Below are positions 54,056-62,911 of a stretch of 64,000 nucleotides of DNA, in pieces. Position 1 is the first letter of the stretch, and each line of letters starts with the position of its first letter. This stretch comes from Bacillus sp. A301a_S52 (lineage in GTDB: Bacteria > Bacillota > Bacilli > Bacillales > Salisediminibacteriaceae). The stretch spans positions 934,001 to 998,000 of the forward strand of contig JABXYP010000001.1 in NCBI GenBank assembly GCA_024701455.1, written 5' to 3'. The notes under the pieces were generated by a model that made no database searches, was not told the DNA's origin, and saw only the letters and a list, made by a program, of their open reading frames with translations. The position numbers and the translations under genes were made by a program.

Positions 54056-54160
54056 TTTTATCATAGATAACCGTCCGTAAAGTACTATAAAGTGAAGAGT
54101 TAAAATCTAGTTAAATGCCAGTTAACGGACGTTAATGTCCTGATTGGTTCGTTTGATCAT
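54056..54160 (+). repeat. Dispersed structured repeat, copy G (3' truncated)
   Basis: Starts TTTATCATAGATAACCGTCC and keeps GTCCGT/ACGGAC and ACGTTAATGTCCTGATTGG. It then jumps to TTCGTTTGATCATG, losing the 3' hairpin. The centre has drifted. Confidence 0.75.
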
Positions 54161-54270
54161 GTCATGTGCAAGTTTGTCTGTAAGTGAAAAAAAGGGGCAT
54201 AAAACGTCCCGATCTCACGAGGTTGGTTGGGCAGATTGAATGTCCTAGAAAGGTTATTAAGTGAGGACGT

Positions 54271-54306
54271 GAGAAAAATGAGCTGGTATCATCAAAGCAC
54301 CAGCTC
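54271..54306 (-). terminator. Terminator of csbD
   Basis: GAGCTGGT pairs with ACCAGCTC; on the minus strand ATTTTTCTC follows. It lies 25 bp after the csbD stop codon. Confidence 0.85.
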
Positions 54307-54331
54307 GTTCTTCCTCATGATACGTCACTAT

Positions 54332-54529
54332 TTAATTGTCTGTTTTCCAATTGTTCACTTCTTTTTCTGCTTCTTCTTTTGACTTTCCATAACGTTCCTG
54401 GATTTTTCCAATGAGTTTATCTTTACTGCCGTCCACTTGCTTTAAATCATCGTCTGTGAGCTTTGCCCATTTTTTCTTTGTTTCACCAGTAAGTTGCTGC
54501 CATTTGCCTTTTAGCTGTTCTTGATTCAT
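54332..54529 (-). CDS. csbD: CsbD-family stress protein
   Basis: A 65-residue hydrophilic protein reading MNQEQLKGKWQQLTGETKKK at the start and then a LTDDDLKQVDG block, which define CsbD. AAAGGGAGTG precedes the ATG. In B. subtilis csbD is a sigma-B general stress gene of unknown biochemical role. A sigma-B-like promoter lies upstream here. Confidence 0.9.
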   Translation of the reverse strand: MNQEQLKGKWQQLTGETKKKWAKLTDDDLKQVDGSKDKLIGKIQERYGKSKEEAEKEVNNWKTDN

Positions 54530-54571
54530 GTTGGATCACTCCCTTTATTTTATTAACGTGTTATGTCTCAT

Positions 54572-54597
54572 ATTCCACACGTTATTCCTGTTGAAAC
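54572..54597 (-). promoter_or_regulatory. Candidate sigma-B promoter of csbD
   Basis: On the minus strand GTTTCA-N14-TGGAAT compares with the sigma-B consensus GTTTAA-N12-14-GGGWAW, one mismatch in each half. Position, 40-70 bp before the gene, and the known sigma-B dependence of csbD support it. Confidence 0.45.
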
Positions 54598-54656
54598 ATG
54601 TAATGGTGGCTTTGTTATAATTTAATGAATAACGTGATATGAATGGAGGGTGTTTG

Positions 54657-56114
54657 GTGAAGAGAGAAACATATATAAGACTGGATGCTACTGATATAGC
54701 AGAATTAATTAGAAAAAAAGAAGTGACCGCACAGGAAATGGTGGCCCTTAGTTTTGAACAACTAGAGAGGGTTAATCCCATGCTAAATGCGGTCGTCAAC
54801 TCTAGATATGATACAGCATTGAAGGAAAAACCGGCCTCGGGCGTTTTTACAGGCGTTCCTTTATTACTTAAAAATATTTCGCAAGCAGTTGACGGTGAAC
54901 CACTTACTTCAGGGGCAAGAGTCATGTCAACTTATAAGGCGCCCTACGATTCTCATTTTGTAAAGAAGCTTCGTGAAAGCGGAATAATCATGACAGGCCA
55001 CACTAATACCCCGGAATTTGGGCTGAAAAATATTACAGAACCTGTTCTACATGGGGTTACGAAAAACCCGTGGAACACGGCTTATTCTTCTGGGGGATCA
55101 AGTGGTGGTTCTGCTGCCGCTGTGGCGGCGGGCATCGTTCCAGTGGCCGGTGCTAGTGATGGGGGCGGGTCCATACGCATTCCAGCTTCTTTTACGAGCT
55201 TGTTCGGCTTAAAGCCGACAAGGGGACGGACACCAGTAGGACCTGGAGTTGGACGACAATGGCAAGGGGCAGCCATTGATTTTGTCTTGACCCGAACGGT
55301 ACGAGATGGTGCGGCTATGCTTAAGCTTCTCCAAACCATTCAACCAGAAGCAGCTTTTCAAACGCCGTTATTGGACAAGAGTTGCTTCACGAAACAAAAG
55401 AAGCCATTAACAATTGGATTCTCTACGGCCTCCCCCGTTGGAACGCCAGTGTCTCAAGACGCTGTTCAAGCGGTAGAAAAGACGGTGAACTGGCTTGCAA
55501 GAGAAGGGTATCACGTTGAAGAAGCTGTTCCAAAAATTAATGGTGAGGAGTTAATGAGACATTATTATTTAATGAATAGTGGTGAAATGGCCGGTGTCCT
55601 CATGAAATTAGGAAAAAACATTACCTCCGATGATGTTGAATTGGAATCATGGATGCTAAGTGAAGCAGGACGCCACGTAAGTGCTGCAGAGTTTAGTCTA
55701 AGTTTACAGGCATGGGATACGGCAGCTGCAGTAATGGCAGGTTTCCATCAACAATACGACATTTACGTTACCCCGACAACCGCTTTTCCAGCGCCAAAAG
55801 TAGGTGAATTAACGTATTCGGAGGCAGAAGCAGCCCAATTTATAGAACGTTTAATGACTGAGGATAAACAAGAGCTTATATATGAGATGTTTTTACCGAG
55901 CTTAACATACTCCCCGTATACACAGTTAGCAAATTTGACGGGACAGCCGGCTATGTCTCTTCCTTTGCATATCACTGATAACGGCCTTCCCCTCGGTGTT
56001 CAAATGATGGCGCAAAAAGGACGGGAAGACCAGTTACTACAACTGGCGTATTTACTAGAGGAAAGTGAGCTTTGGGTAAAGGCGGAGGCGGAAAAGGTTA
56101 GATTTCAGCAATGA
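54657..56114 (+). CDS. Amidase signature family hydrolase (NylA-like)
   Basis: A 485-residue amidase. Seen: catalytic Lys in PLLLKNISQ near residue 82, the Gly/Ser loop [11 protein letters not shown], the nucleophile Ser in [12 protein letters not shown], and [12 protein letters not shown]. The overall pattern resembles 6-aminohexanoate-cyclic-dimer hydrolases and related amidases. GTG 54657 follows GGAGGG by 7 bases, better than ATG 54639. It is single-gene, divergent from csbD. The natural substrate is unknown. Confidence 0.83.
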   Translation: MKRETYIRLDATDIAELIRKKEVTAQEMVALSFEQLERVNPMLNAVVNSRYDTALKEKPASGVFTGVPLLLKNISQAVDGEPLTSGARVMSTYKAPYDSHFVKKLRESGIIMTGHTNTPEFGLKNITEPVLHGVTKNPWNTAYSSGGSSGGSAAAVAAGIVPVAGASDGGGSIRIPASFTSLFGLKPTRGRTPVGPGVGRQWQGAAIDFVLTRTVRDGAAMLKLLQTIQPEAAFQTPLLDKSCFTKQKKPLTIGFSTASPVGTPVSQDAVQAVEKTVNWLAREGYHVEEAVPKINGEELMRHYYLMNSGEMAGVLMKLGKNITSDDVELESWMLSEAGRHVSAAEFSLSLQAWDTAAAVMAGFHQQYDIYVTPTTAFPAPKVGELTYSEAEAAQFIERLMTEDKQELIYEMFLPSLTYSPYTQLANLTGQPAMSLPLHITDNGLPLGVQMMAQKGREDQLLQLAYLLEESELWVKAEAEKVRFQQ

Positions 56115-56125
56115 TCTAAGGTAAA

Positions 56126-56232
56126 TCAGCAATACCCCGCGAAAGTTAAGCACCACACGCTGAAAGTTAAGCAACAACTCAGAATTTTTCAGCAGTCCCA
56201 TCTGAATTCAGCTGCACCTAAAAAAGTTCAGC
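56126..56232 (-). repeat. Degenerate 19-21 bp tandem repeat
   Basis: Read on the minus strand, five units follow each other. They begin GCTGAACTTTTTT, GCTGAATTCAG, GCTGAAAAATTC, GCTTAACTTTCAG and GCTTAACTTTCGC, each 19-21 bases, and a final GCTGA closes the array. The last three are 21 bases and in frame (LLNF-like), but stops break any ORF. It lies between the amidase and the ABC cluster. Confidence 0.6.
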
Positions 56233-56247
56233 CCTCCCTTCGTTAGT

Positions 56248-56275
56248 TAAAACTTTTCTGTTAGTTATCTCGTTA
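56248..56275 (+). promoter_or_regulatory. Candidate ECF-type promoter of the ABC/sigma cluster
   Basis: TAAAAC (56248-56253), 17-bp spacer, CGTTA (56271-56275), in the style of ECF promoters with an AAC -35 and CGT -10. It lies 51 bp before the first gene of a cluster that encodes its own ECF sigma factor. Confidence 0.4.
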
Positions 56276-56325
56276 TTAGTTACAGACATGCCGGCATGAA
56301 CTTCGTTATAAAGGATGGAAGATGA

Positions 56326-57195
56326 ATGATTACAATTGAGAATCTAACTAAACGTTACCGTAAAGCAACGGTGTTAAATGACCTATCACTAACGATTGAA
56401 AAAGGGCTATTTGGTCTTCTCGGGCCTAATGGTGCAGGGAAGACAACATTAATGCGCATGATTGCGACGTTACTTCCCTTAACGTCAGGAAACGTTGTGA
56501 TCGATGGTGTTTCGTTAAAGGAAAACCCCCATGCTATTAGGGAGAAAATCGGTTATTTACCGCAATATTTTAATATCTATCCTCAACTGAAAGGGCGGGA
56601 GTTTCTGAACTATGTAGCGGTGATGAAGGGGGTAAACGATAAACAGGAGAGAACGACTGAAGTAAGCTCCCTCTTGAAAGCCGTTAATTTAGAAAATGTA
56701 GCGGATAGAAAATTGAAAACATATTCTGGCGGCATGAAACAGCGCATCGGTATCGCACAAGCATTAATCGGTAATCCGGAGGTGCTTATCGTGGATGAGC
56801 CAACAGCAGGTCTTGATCCAGAGGAGCGAGTGCGATTTCGAAATCTTCTCTCAGATATTAGTACAGAACGAGCAGTTATTCTGTCCACACATATCGTAGC
56901 TGATATTGAAAGCAGTTGCGATCAATTGGCTGTCTTAAATAAAGGTCAGCTCATGATGACTGGAAATGTAACGGATCTTACGGATTTTGCAGAAGGGAAA
57001 ATGTGGGAAGTGACGGTCAATGAACGAGAAAAACATTTGTTTAAAGAAGATCAAATCGTTGCTACAAGACGTTCTGGGAGCGACTTGTATTTCAAAATCT
57101 TAAGTGAAGAGAAACCATCCGAACATGCTACTCCAACAAATCCAACGTTAGAAGATGGGTATATGGCTCTAATCGGAGGGCAAGGGCATGTTTAA
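56326..57195 (+). CDS. ABC transporter ATPase (ABC-2/CcmA type)
   Basis: A 289-residue ATPase. Seen: Walker A GPNGAGKT near residue 34, Q-loop YLPQYFNIYP, signature YSGGMKQR, Walker B VLIVDEPTAGLD and H-loop STHIV. The C-terminal region lacks a recognisable domain. It overlaps the permease gene by 8 bases. It probably drives the membrane proteins at 57188 and 59394. Confidence 0.9.
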   Translation: MITIENLTKRYRKATVLNDLSLTIEKGLFGLLGPNGAGKTTLMRMIATLLPLTSGNVVIDGVSLKENPHAIREKIGYLPQYFNIYPQLKGREFLNYVAVMKGVNDKQERTTEVSSLLKAVNLENVADRKLKTYSGGMKQRIGIAQALIGNPEVLIVDEPTAGLDPEERVRFRNLLSDISTERAVILSTHIVADIESSCDQLAVLNKGQLMMTGNVTDLTDFAEGKMWEVTVNEREKHLFKEDQIVATRRSGSDLYFKILSEEKPSEHATPTNPTLEDGYMALIGGQGHV

Positions 57196-59404
57196 GTGGT
57201 GGACGACGTTAGCTTTAGAGTTGAAATTAATTTTTAAAAACCCTTTTTATTTAGTGTTGCCTGTCTTATTTGCAGGTTGGATGTTTTGGTTGTTATCTAT
57301 GCCTCGTGATTATGGCCCGCTTGACTTACTGACTCATACACAGGATTTTCACAAGCTTGCTCACACGATGACACTCGGTGTTGCTTTTCTTTTAGGAACT
57401 CTATTAGTTAGACGGGATTTACAACTGACATCCTTTGAGTGGATGAAGACATTTCCGAAATCTCTCGCAGGGACCATAATAGCAAAATACACAGCAGGTA
57501 TCCTGTATTTATCAACTTTTACGGTTGCTATGGCCGTTGTGTATATAAGCGTCGGAGTATTTCAGCGTGAAGAAACATTTAATCAATTTGCACTTTACTT
57601 ATTCAACGATATCATTCAATATGAGTTGTCTTATGCCGTGACATTAAGTTTAGCCATGTTTTTAACAGCTATTATACCGCATCGTATTATTTATTTAATC
57701 GGCTTTTGCACATGGATGTTCGGCACCTTTTTTATGGATATATTTATAATTAGTCGCGGGGGGCTTTTTCCCTTAAAAACATTCCATTTAAATCAATTCT
57801 TTTTAGATTCACTCTTGTTAACGGAAGTGTGGGGGCTTCATTTTCTTTGGAAAGAAATATGGTTTTCACGATTGTTTGTATTAGGTTTTACAATGATGTT
57901 GCTAGTAGGTGTGATCACACTATTAAAGGGGCATGTATCTAAACGACAAAAAAATGGCTGGCGGATGGCAAGCAGTGTGTCTATTCTTTTAGCATATCTC
58001 GCCTTCATACCTTATGGATTCGTGTGGGCTGATCATTTAGCGCAAGTAGGTGTTGCCGAGTCAGATGCTTATGAACTGGAAGAGTTGGAACAAGATTACC
58101 AGCTCATAGACGTTTTGTCTTATCAAATCGATATGCATCGTCGGCTTGATGATACTATTGAAGCGAGTGCTTTTGTTGAAGTCAATGCAGATTCGTTTTC
58201 AGACGAAGAAGCGCTTTATTTCAGGTTAAATCCACTCTTAAATTTAGATGCGCTCACATGGGATAACGATCAGTTAGACTATGACCAAGAGGGAAGTTTA
58301 ATTACTATTCCATTAGATGATAGCATGGTTAATAGTGATAGTGTCACCTTACAATTTAGTTATTCTGGCCCTCTTACGATGTGGGGACATAGAAGCGGTA
58401 GAGAAAAGTATTTCAGTTTTTTAGATGGGGAAAATATATTGTTACCATCCGCAATTGCCTGGTATCCCCTCGCTGGGGATCAACCGTTATTTATAAAGCT
58501 GGACAATGTGACAACATCTGAGGAGTACGATTTTGAAGGATCTCGGCACAGAGGTCGGGCTGATTTTCATCTTTCATTGACTGGTTTTCAAGAGACTATT
58601 TTTGCGACGGCTCCCGAGGTGGAAGCTGACAGAGGGCAACAGGTTTTCTCTAAAGAAAACGGAACAGAAGTGTCGTTATACGGCGGGAATCTCACGAATT
58701 ACGGGCGAGTTGGTGAGATGGAAGCGGTAGGCCCCCCATCAATGGAGAAACGATATGAACCAATTTTAGCCAAATTCGATACTGTTAATAGCTATTTGAA
58801 CGAGAATTTCCCGACAGAAACCCATATAGGAAAGATGGTTTTCTTCCTGCCAGGAGAATATGTGAGAGGATACTTATATAATGGGGTGGAGGTTAATGAT
58901 GATGTCTATACGATGAACAGCTATTATAACAATTACCCAGAGATAGACGGCTGGTATGTGAGCGATTTAACTCAAAGCATTATTCATCATCATTTGTATG
59001 GTGACTACAACATGAATTGGCGATTTGGGTGGTCAACTTTAGAAGGATTAGTGCCTGAATTTACTTATATGGTTTTACTTCTTGACCATTATGAGCTGAC
59101 TGAAGCGGAAATGGTCGAAGAGTTGAGTATGCTAGGTATTTATGAATTTTTGATGAGTGATGACGATGATTATGACGAGAGTATACCGGAAGAATATGTT
59201 CAAGAGGAAATCTATATAAAAGAACAAGGAAGAAAAGTAATTAACGCTCTTAAAGAGGGACGAATAGACGAAGTTAAACAATTACTAAATATCCTTTACG
59301 AAAAAGAAATTGAGCCGCACTCTAAGCAGGGACTAACTTTTCCAGAAATATCTTCTGAGGTGTGGGAAGAGGCTTGGGAGGAGGTAATGGTCGATGCTGA
59401 GTAA
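57188..59404 (+). CDS. ABC-2-like permease fused to an M1-peptidase-like domain
   Basis: A 738-residue protein. Residues 1-290 hold about seven membrane segments of ABC-2 type. Residues 300-738 form an extracytoplasmic region. It opens with a beta-sandwich like the N-domain of M1 aminopeptidases (ALTWDNDQLDYDQEGSLITI, split for length) followed by an AWYPLAGDQPLFIKL block. The zinc motif HExxH of M1 enzymes is absent; the nearest His cluster is SIIHHHLYG. The end is very acidic. The permease-M1 combination is known in bacilli, but this copy appears catalytically dead. It is translated from an overlap with the ATPase. Confidence 0.65.
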   Translation: MFKWWTTLALELKLIFKNPFYLVLPVLFAGWMFWLLSMPRDYGPLDLLTHTQDFHKLAHTMTLGVAFLLGTLLVRRDLQLTSFEWMKTFPKSLAGTIIAKYTAGILYLSTFTVAMAVVYISVGVFQREETFNQFALYLFNDIIQYELSYAVTLSLAMFLTAIIPHRIIYLIGFCTWMFGTFFMDIFIISRGGLFPLKTFHLNQFFLDSLLLTEVWGLHFLWKEIWFSRLFVLGFTMMLLVGVITLLKGHVSKRQKNGWRMASSVSILLAYLAFIPYGFVWADHLAQVGVAESDAYELEELEQDYQLIDVLSYQIDMHRRLDDTIEASAFVEVNADSFSDEEALYFRLNPLLNLDALTWDNDQLDYDQEGSLITIPLDDSMVNSDSVTLQFSYSGPLTMWGHRSGREKYFSFLDGENILLPSAIAWYPLAGDQPLFIKLDNVTTSEEYDFEGSRHRGRADFHLSLTGFQETIFATAPEVEADRGQQVFSKENGTEVSLYGGNLTNYGRVGEMEAVGPPSMEKRYEPILAKFDTVNSYLNENFPTETHIGKMVFFLPGEYVRGYLYNGVEVNDDVYTMNSYYNNYPEIDGWYVSDLTQSIIHHHLYGDYNMNWRFGWSTLEGLVPEFTYMVLLLDHYELTEAEMVEELSMLGIYEFLMSDDDDYDESIPEEYVQEEIYIKEQGRKVINALKEGRIDEVKQLLNILYEKEIEPHSKQGLTFPEISSEVWEEAWEEVMVDAE

Positions 59405-60098
59405 ATGGCAGGAAGACTTAAAGGGCATGTGGGGGACATGGTTGTTTGTTATGCTAGGATGTTATGGTTTGTTTCTATCGTCGTTTGTGTTTGTAGATGC
59501 GGACAATCCGAGAGACTTATTTTATTTAAATGAACTGTTTATGATCCCCCTTGTAACGTTAATGACAGTGCTTGTTTTTCAAAAGGAATTCGGTGGCTAT
59601 TTCTCAGAAGTTTTTGCTACATTTCCCTTAAAAATGTGGGAAGTCATCGTTCGTAAGTTTACACAATTCATTATCTTATTGGCAGGTGTGCACCTTCTTT
59701 GGGTTGAAATATATAGACTTAAATTCGGTCTTCTACAAACGGTGACCTATGATTACTCGAACCATGAGATGATATATACAAAACTTAATTGGCTGGAACT
59801 ATTTTCTCAAAGTTTTCCTTCATATATTTTCGTCGCTGCAGTGACAGTTCTAGGCCTCGTCTTTTCAAAAAAAGTATATGGGGGTCTTGGTGCAGGGTTT
59901 GGATTGTGGATGCTTGAAGTCCTGACAAATGGTGGTTTTTTAGGACGGTGGACCTTGTTTAGTGTTTATATTCCTGAAGAGATCCCATTTATTGAGAATC
60001 GAATCAGTTTAATAGTGGCGGCTATCATATTAGGGATTGTGAGTGTTCTTTGGGCCGAAAGAAGAGCTAAATGGGTGGCGAGTGAGGATGTGTATTAA
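59394..60098 (+). CDS. Integral membrane protein of the ABC/ECF cluster
   Basis: A 234-residue protein with six predicted membrane segments and no soluble domain. It overlaps the upstream permease by 11 bases, with GGAGGTAATG ahead of the start. A VLVFQKEFGGYFSEVFATFP loop is seen near residue 65. It is probably the second ABC-2-type membrane subunit. Family name not recognised. Confidence 0.65.
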   Translation: MLSKWQEDLKGMWGTWLFVMLGCYGLFLSSFVFVDADNPRDLFYLNELFMIPLVTLMTVLVFQKEFGGYFSEVFATFPLKMWEVIVRKFTQFIILLAGVHLLWVEIYRLKFGLLQTVTYDYSNHEMIYTKLNWLELFSQSFPSYIFVAAVTVLGLVFSKKVYGGLGAGFGLWMLEVLTNGGFLGRWTLFSVYIPEEIPFIENRISLIVAAIILGIVSVLWAERRAKWVASEDVY

Positions 60099-60127
60099 AT
60101 GCTATGTTGGAGAAAGGAGGATGGCTG

Positions 60128-60697
60128 ATGGTATCAGATGACCAATTGTTATTATCGTATAAAGAAGGGAATGCAGGTGCTTTTGAGGCTTTTGTTCATC
60201 GGTATCACGGACCATTGCTCGGGTTTTTAATAAGGAAGCTAAAAGATGTGTCAAAAGCAGAGGATATGACACAGGAAACGTTTATTAAGCTCATGCGACA
60301 AGTGAAAAATGGGGATATTCCTTCCCAAGTAAAGCCGTGGGTGTATCGTGTGGCATTGAACTTATGCCGTGACCACTGGCGCAGTGCTGGTTATCGTTCA
60401 GAGTATTGTAGAGATGAAATGCCTGATGCAGCAGCCCAGGAAACGTCGGTCGTTGAGATATATGAAAAGCAAGAAACGAGAAAGCACATCATTGCACAAT
60501 TAGATCACCTATCAGATGTAAGAAAAAATATTATTATTTTAAGGTTTTATCAAGATTTAAAGTTAAAAGAAATTGCTGATGTCATGGATTTGCCTGTTAA
60601 CACAGTTAAAACGCATTTATATAAAGGACTCAAGGAGTTAAAAAAATCTTTTGAACAAAAGAAAGGAGGAAGTGAACATGAACAACGATTCTTATGA
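60128..60697 (+). CDS. ECF RNA polymerase sigma factor
   Basis: A 189-residue ECF sigma. Region 2 is AFVHRYHGPLLGFLIRKL then AEDMTQETFIKLMRQV; region 4 is LKLKEIADVMDLPVNTVKTH. ATG 60128 follows AAAGGAGG by 8 bases. It lies between membrane components of ABC type and overlaps the next gene, which is a likely anti-sigma. The arrangement recalls B. subtilis sigY-yxlCDEFG, but gene order differs. Confidence 0.9.
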   Translation: MVSDDQLLLSYKEGNAGAFEAFVHRYHGPLLGFLIRKLKDVSKAEDMTQETFIKLMRQVKNGDIPSQVKPWVYRVALNLCRDHWRSAGYRSEYCRDEMPDAAAQETSVVEIYEKQETRKHIIAQLDHLSDVRKNIIILRFYQDLKLKEIADVMDLPVNTVKTHLYKGLKELKKSFEQKKGGSEHEQRFL

Positions 60698-61511
60698 ATG
60701 TGATAAGGAGTTAGAAGAACTGGAGAATGAGTTGGAAGGGGTATTTAAAGCTTACCAAGTAAAAAAGCCCTCAAATGAGGAAACAGAATTTCTCATTCAA
60801 CGATTACAAAGTGTGGAAGATGCCATGCCAGATCTGAATGTTGTCCCCTTTGAAAATGCTCAAGAACGCTTGAAGTTAATTCATCACATTTGGATGCAAG
60901 CGAAAATGACTCGTTGGTACATGTGGCTTATTAGCTTCCTATTTATCACCATGCTGACCTTAATGATGAGAGACCCTGTGAATAGGTTGAGTGATTATTT
61001 GTTAAATCCTTTAGCGCAATTTTTACCGTTACTTGTAGGGGCAGGTGTTTTTTATACAATTAAAACATGGAATAAAGAAATGCGAATGGTTGAGATGATA
61101 ACGCCTTTTCCTCCTACATTGTTATTATTTAGTAAACTGTTTGTCTTGCTAAGTATACAATTGATGTTTGCCCTGGGAGGATCCATCTATTTATGGTTGA
61201 CATTAGAACATCTTATGTTTGTTCCGTTTATGTTAAGCTGGCTCGCCCCACTCGTTTTTATTACAGGAGCGTTTGTTGCTTTTGTGGCATGGTTAGGGAC
61301 GTTTAAGGGAGTAATCATAGGAAGCGCATTTCTCATGCTGTTAATGACGAATTTTCATTCGTCCATCAGTATGGCAACAAACCAATCTGAGTTAAATTAT
61401 TACAGTGCACTGCTCATCATATTAGGATGCGGAATAGTGATGCTCGCAGGGAGTTATTTAAAAGGGAAGCAGTATGACAATACGGATGTGCGGGCGTACA
61501 ATAGGAGCTGA
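60678..61511 (+). CDS. Probable membrane anti-sigma / ABC-associated protein
   Basis: A 277-residue protein. The cytoplasmic N-terminus (about 75 residues) is acidic and helical, starting MNNDSYECDKELEELEN. About six membrane segments follow from residue 80. ATG 60678 follows AAAGGAGG and overlaps the sigma gene by 20 bases, so the two are co-translated as is usual for sigma/anti-sigma pairs. No zinc HxxxCxxC motif is present. The alternative is a simple ABC permease served by the ATPase downstream. Confidence 0.6.
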   Translation: MNNDSYECDKELEELENELEGVFKAYQVKKPSNEETEFLIQRLQSVEDAMPDLNVVPFENAQERLKLIHHIWMQAKMTRWYMWLISFLFITMLTLMMRDPVNRLSDYLLNPLAQFLPLLVGAGVFYTIKTWNKEMRMVEMITPFPPTLLLFSKLFVLLSIQLMFALGGSIYLWLTLEHLMFVPFMLSWLAPLVFITGAFVAFVAWLGTFKGVIIGSAFLMLLMTNFHSSISMATNQSELNYYSALLIILGCGIVMLAGSYLKGKQYDNTDVRAYNRS

Positions 61512-61516
61512 TTGAC

Positions 61517-62377
61517 GTGATAGAAGTGCAACGTTTAGAAAAAAAGAGAAAAGAGTTCCATTTGAAAATTGACGAGTTAGTGTTGAATAAAGGTATGACA
61601 CTCATTGTAGGAAGAAATGGTGCTGGAAAATCAACTTTTTTGCAACTATTAGCGACTGCTATGACGCCTGGTAGTGGAAAGATCACATATGCTGGCGTGT
61701 CAGGTGACTATTTAGCACGTGTTCGCAGGGAAATTGGCTTTTTGCCAACCGAAATAGAATTATATCCAGACATGAAGGTCGGCAACTTTATGTCTTATAT
61801 GGGAAGAATGAAAGCATTACGTCATCCTGATAGAGCGAGTCAAGAGGTATTGCAAGTACTTAACCTCAAAGAGGATAGTCAAAGAAAAATAGGCCTTTTA
61901 TCAGAAGGAGGAAAACAGCGGGTGGCGTTAGGGCAGGCAATGTTAGGCATGCCCTACTTTTTATTTCTTGACGAACCGCTAAATGGTCTTGATACGAGGG
62001 AGAAAAAGTCTCTGATAAATTGGATAGGCTCACATTACACAGAACAACGGCAAGCTGTCGTTATTTCACACGACTTAAACGAATGGGAGAGGGTATGTGA
62101 TTATGTGTTATGGATTGATAAGGGGCGTCCCGTATTTTACGGAAGTGTCACTCAATGGAAGTATGTGACTGATGGCGCAATATGGCAAGGGCCTGCTACA
62201 GATAAGGAAAAGTATGCTTTATCGGGAGAGGATATTTTATCTATTAATGAGAGATATATTAGAGTAATAGCGGACGCACCTCCTAATCAGCATTTCAAAC
62301 GCTGTCCGCTAACATTAGAGGATGCCTATTTTTTAAGGCTGCGAAATAAAGATCACCTAATGTCAAACAATCATTAA
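61517..62377 (+). CDS. Second ABC ATPase of the cluster
   Basis: A 286-residue ATPase. Seen: Walker A GRNGAGKS, a variant signature LSEGGKQRVALGQA, Walker B YFLFLDEPLNGLD and H-loop ISHD. GTG 61517 follows AGGAG by 8 bases. It probably powers the membrane protein encoded just upstream. The last codons form one arm of an 18-bp perfect hairpin. Confidence 0.88.
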   Translation: MIEVQRLEKKRKEFHLKIDELVLNKGMTLIVGRNGAGKSTFLQLLATAMTPGSGKITYAGVSGDYLARVRREIGFLPTEIELYPDMKVGNFMSYMGRMKALRHPDRASQEVLQVLNLKEDSQRKIGLLSEGGKQRVALGQAMLGMPYFLFLDEPLNGLDTREKKSLINWIGSHYTEQRQAVVISHDLNEWERVCDYVLWIDKGRPVFYGSVTQWKYVTDGAIWQGPATDKEKYALSGEDILSINERYIRVIADAPPNQHFKRCPLTLEDAYFLRLRNKDHLMSNNH

Positions 62378-62394
62378 TTGTTTGACATTAGGTG
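62354..62394 (+). repeat. Perfect 18-bp hairpin over the stop codon
   Basis: CACCTAATGTCAAACAAT and its exact complement flank a CATTA loop that includes the stop codon. No T tail follows; a second, T-tailed hairpin begins at the next base. Confidence 0.85.
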
Positions 62395-62441
62395 TAGGGC
62401 TCATCACATAAGGATTAATCTTATGTGGTGAGCCCTATTTT
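62395..62441 (+). terminator. Strong terminator of the ABC/ECF cluster
   Basis: TAGGGCTCATCACATAAG pairs with CTTATGTGGTGAGCCCTA (one G-U pair) around a 7-base loop, followed by TTTTAATTT. Confidence 0.93.
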
Positions 62442-62445
62442 AATT

Positions 62446-62592
62446 TAACACAGATAAGCGGCCGTAAACCCCCCGGTTAAAGGGAACTCTATTTAGTCGG
62501 GAGCTAACGGACGCTAATGTCCTGATTCACGCAACGACCAATCCGTGGGAGAAGAACGAAAGCACCCACTGATTGAAGGGGCGTTTTATCTC
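62446..62592 (+). repeat. Dispersed structured repeat, copy H
   Basis: Starts TTTAACACAGATAAGCGGCC, with the partner GAGCTAACGGACGCTAATGTCC, then TGATTCACGCAACGACC. The 3' hairpin CCGTGGGAG/CACCCACTG leads to TTGAAGGGGCGTTTTAT. It is complete. The remaining gap to 63007 contains the promoter and operators of the CpaF-like gene. Confidence 0.82.
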
Positions 62593-62836
62593 ATGGCACG
62601 ATCTGTTGCAAAAAGTAAGCTACAGAGTGACGGAAAAACCATCAGGAAAAGAACGGCTTGTTTCTCATTCAGTCTTGATTCTCTCTAAAAATCCATTTAA
62701 TTGAGGGAGTTCAAACAACGAGACACTTTATATTTGCCTCATAAGTGCACTTGTTTATTATCGCGTCTAACTGTATAAGTGTTCTTAATAAGGAATATGA
62801 CCATCAAATATTGTAAGGTGATTTATAATAATGAAA

Positions 62837-62852
62837 GTTCATTTTAAAGAAC
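62837..62852 (+). promoter_or_regulatory. SinR-like operator O1
   Basis: GTTCATTTTAAAGAAC: GTTC-N8-GAAC, whose right arm AAAGAAC is an exact SinR half-site (GTTCTTT). It lies about 75 bp before the -35 of the CpaF-like gene. Confidence 0.6.
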
Positions 62853-62911
62853 GTATGTTTTGAAAATAGTGTACAATTATAAAAAAATAAACATAATTCC
62901 AAAATTAGGTC

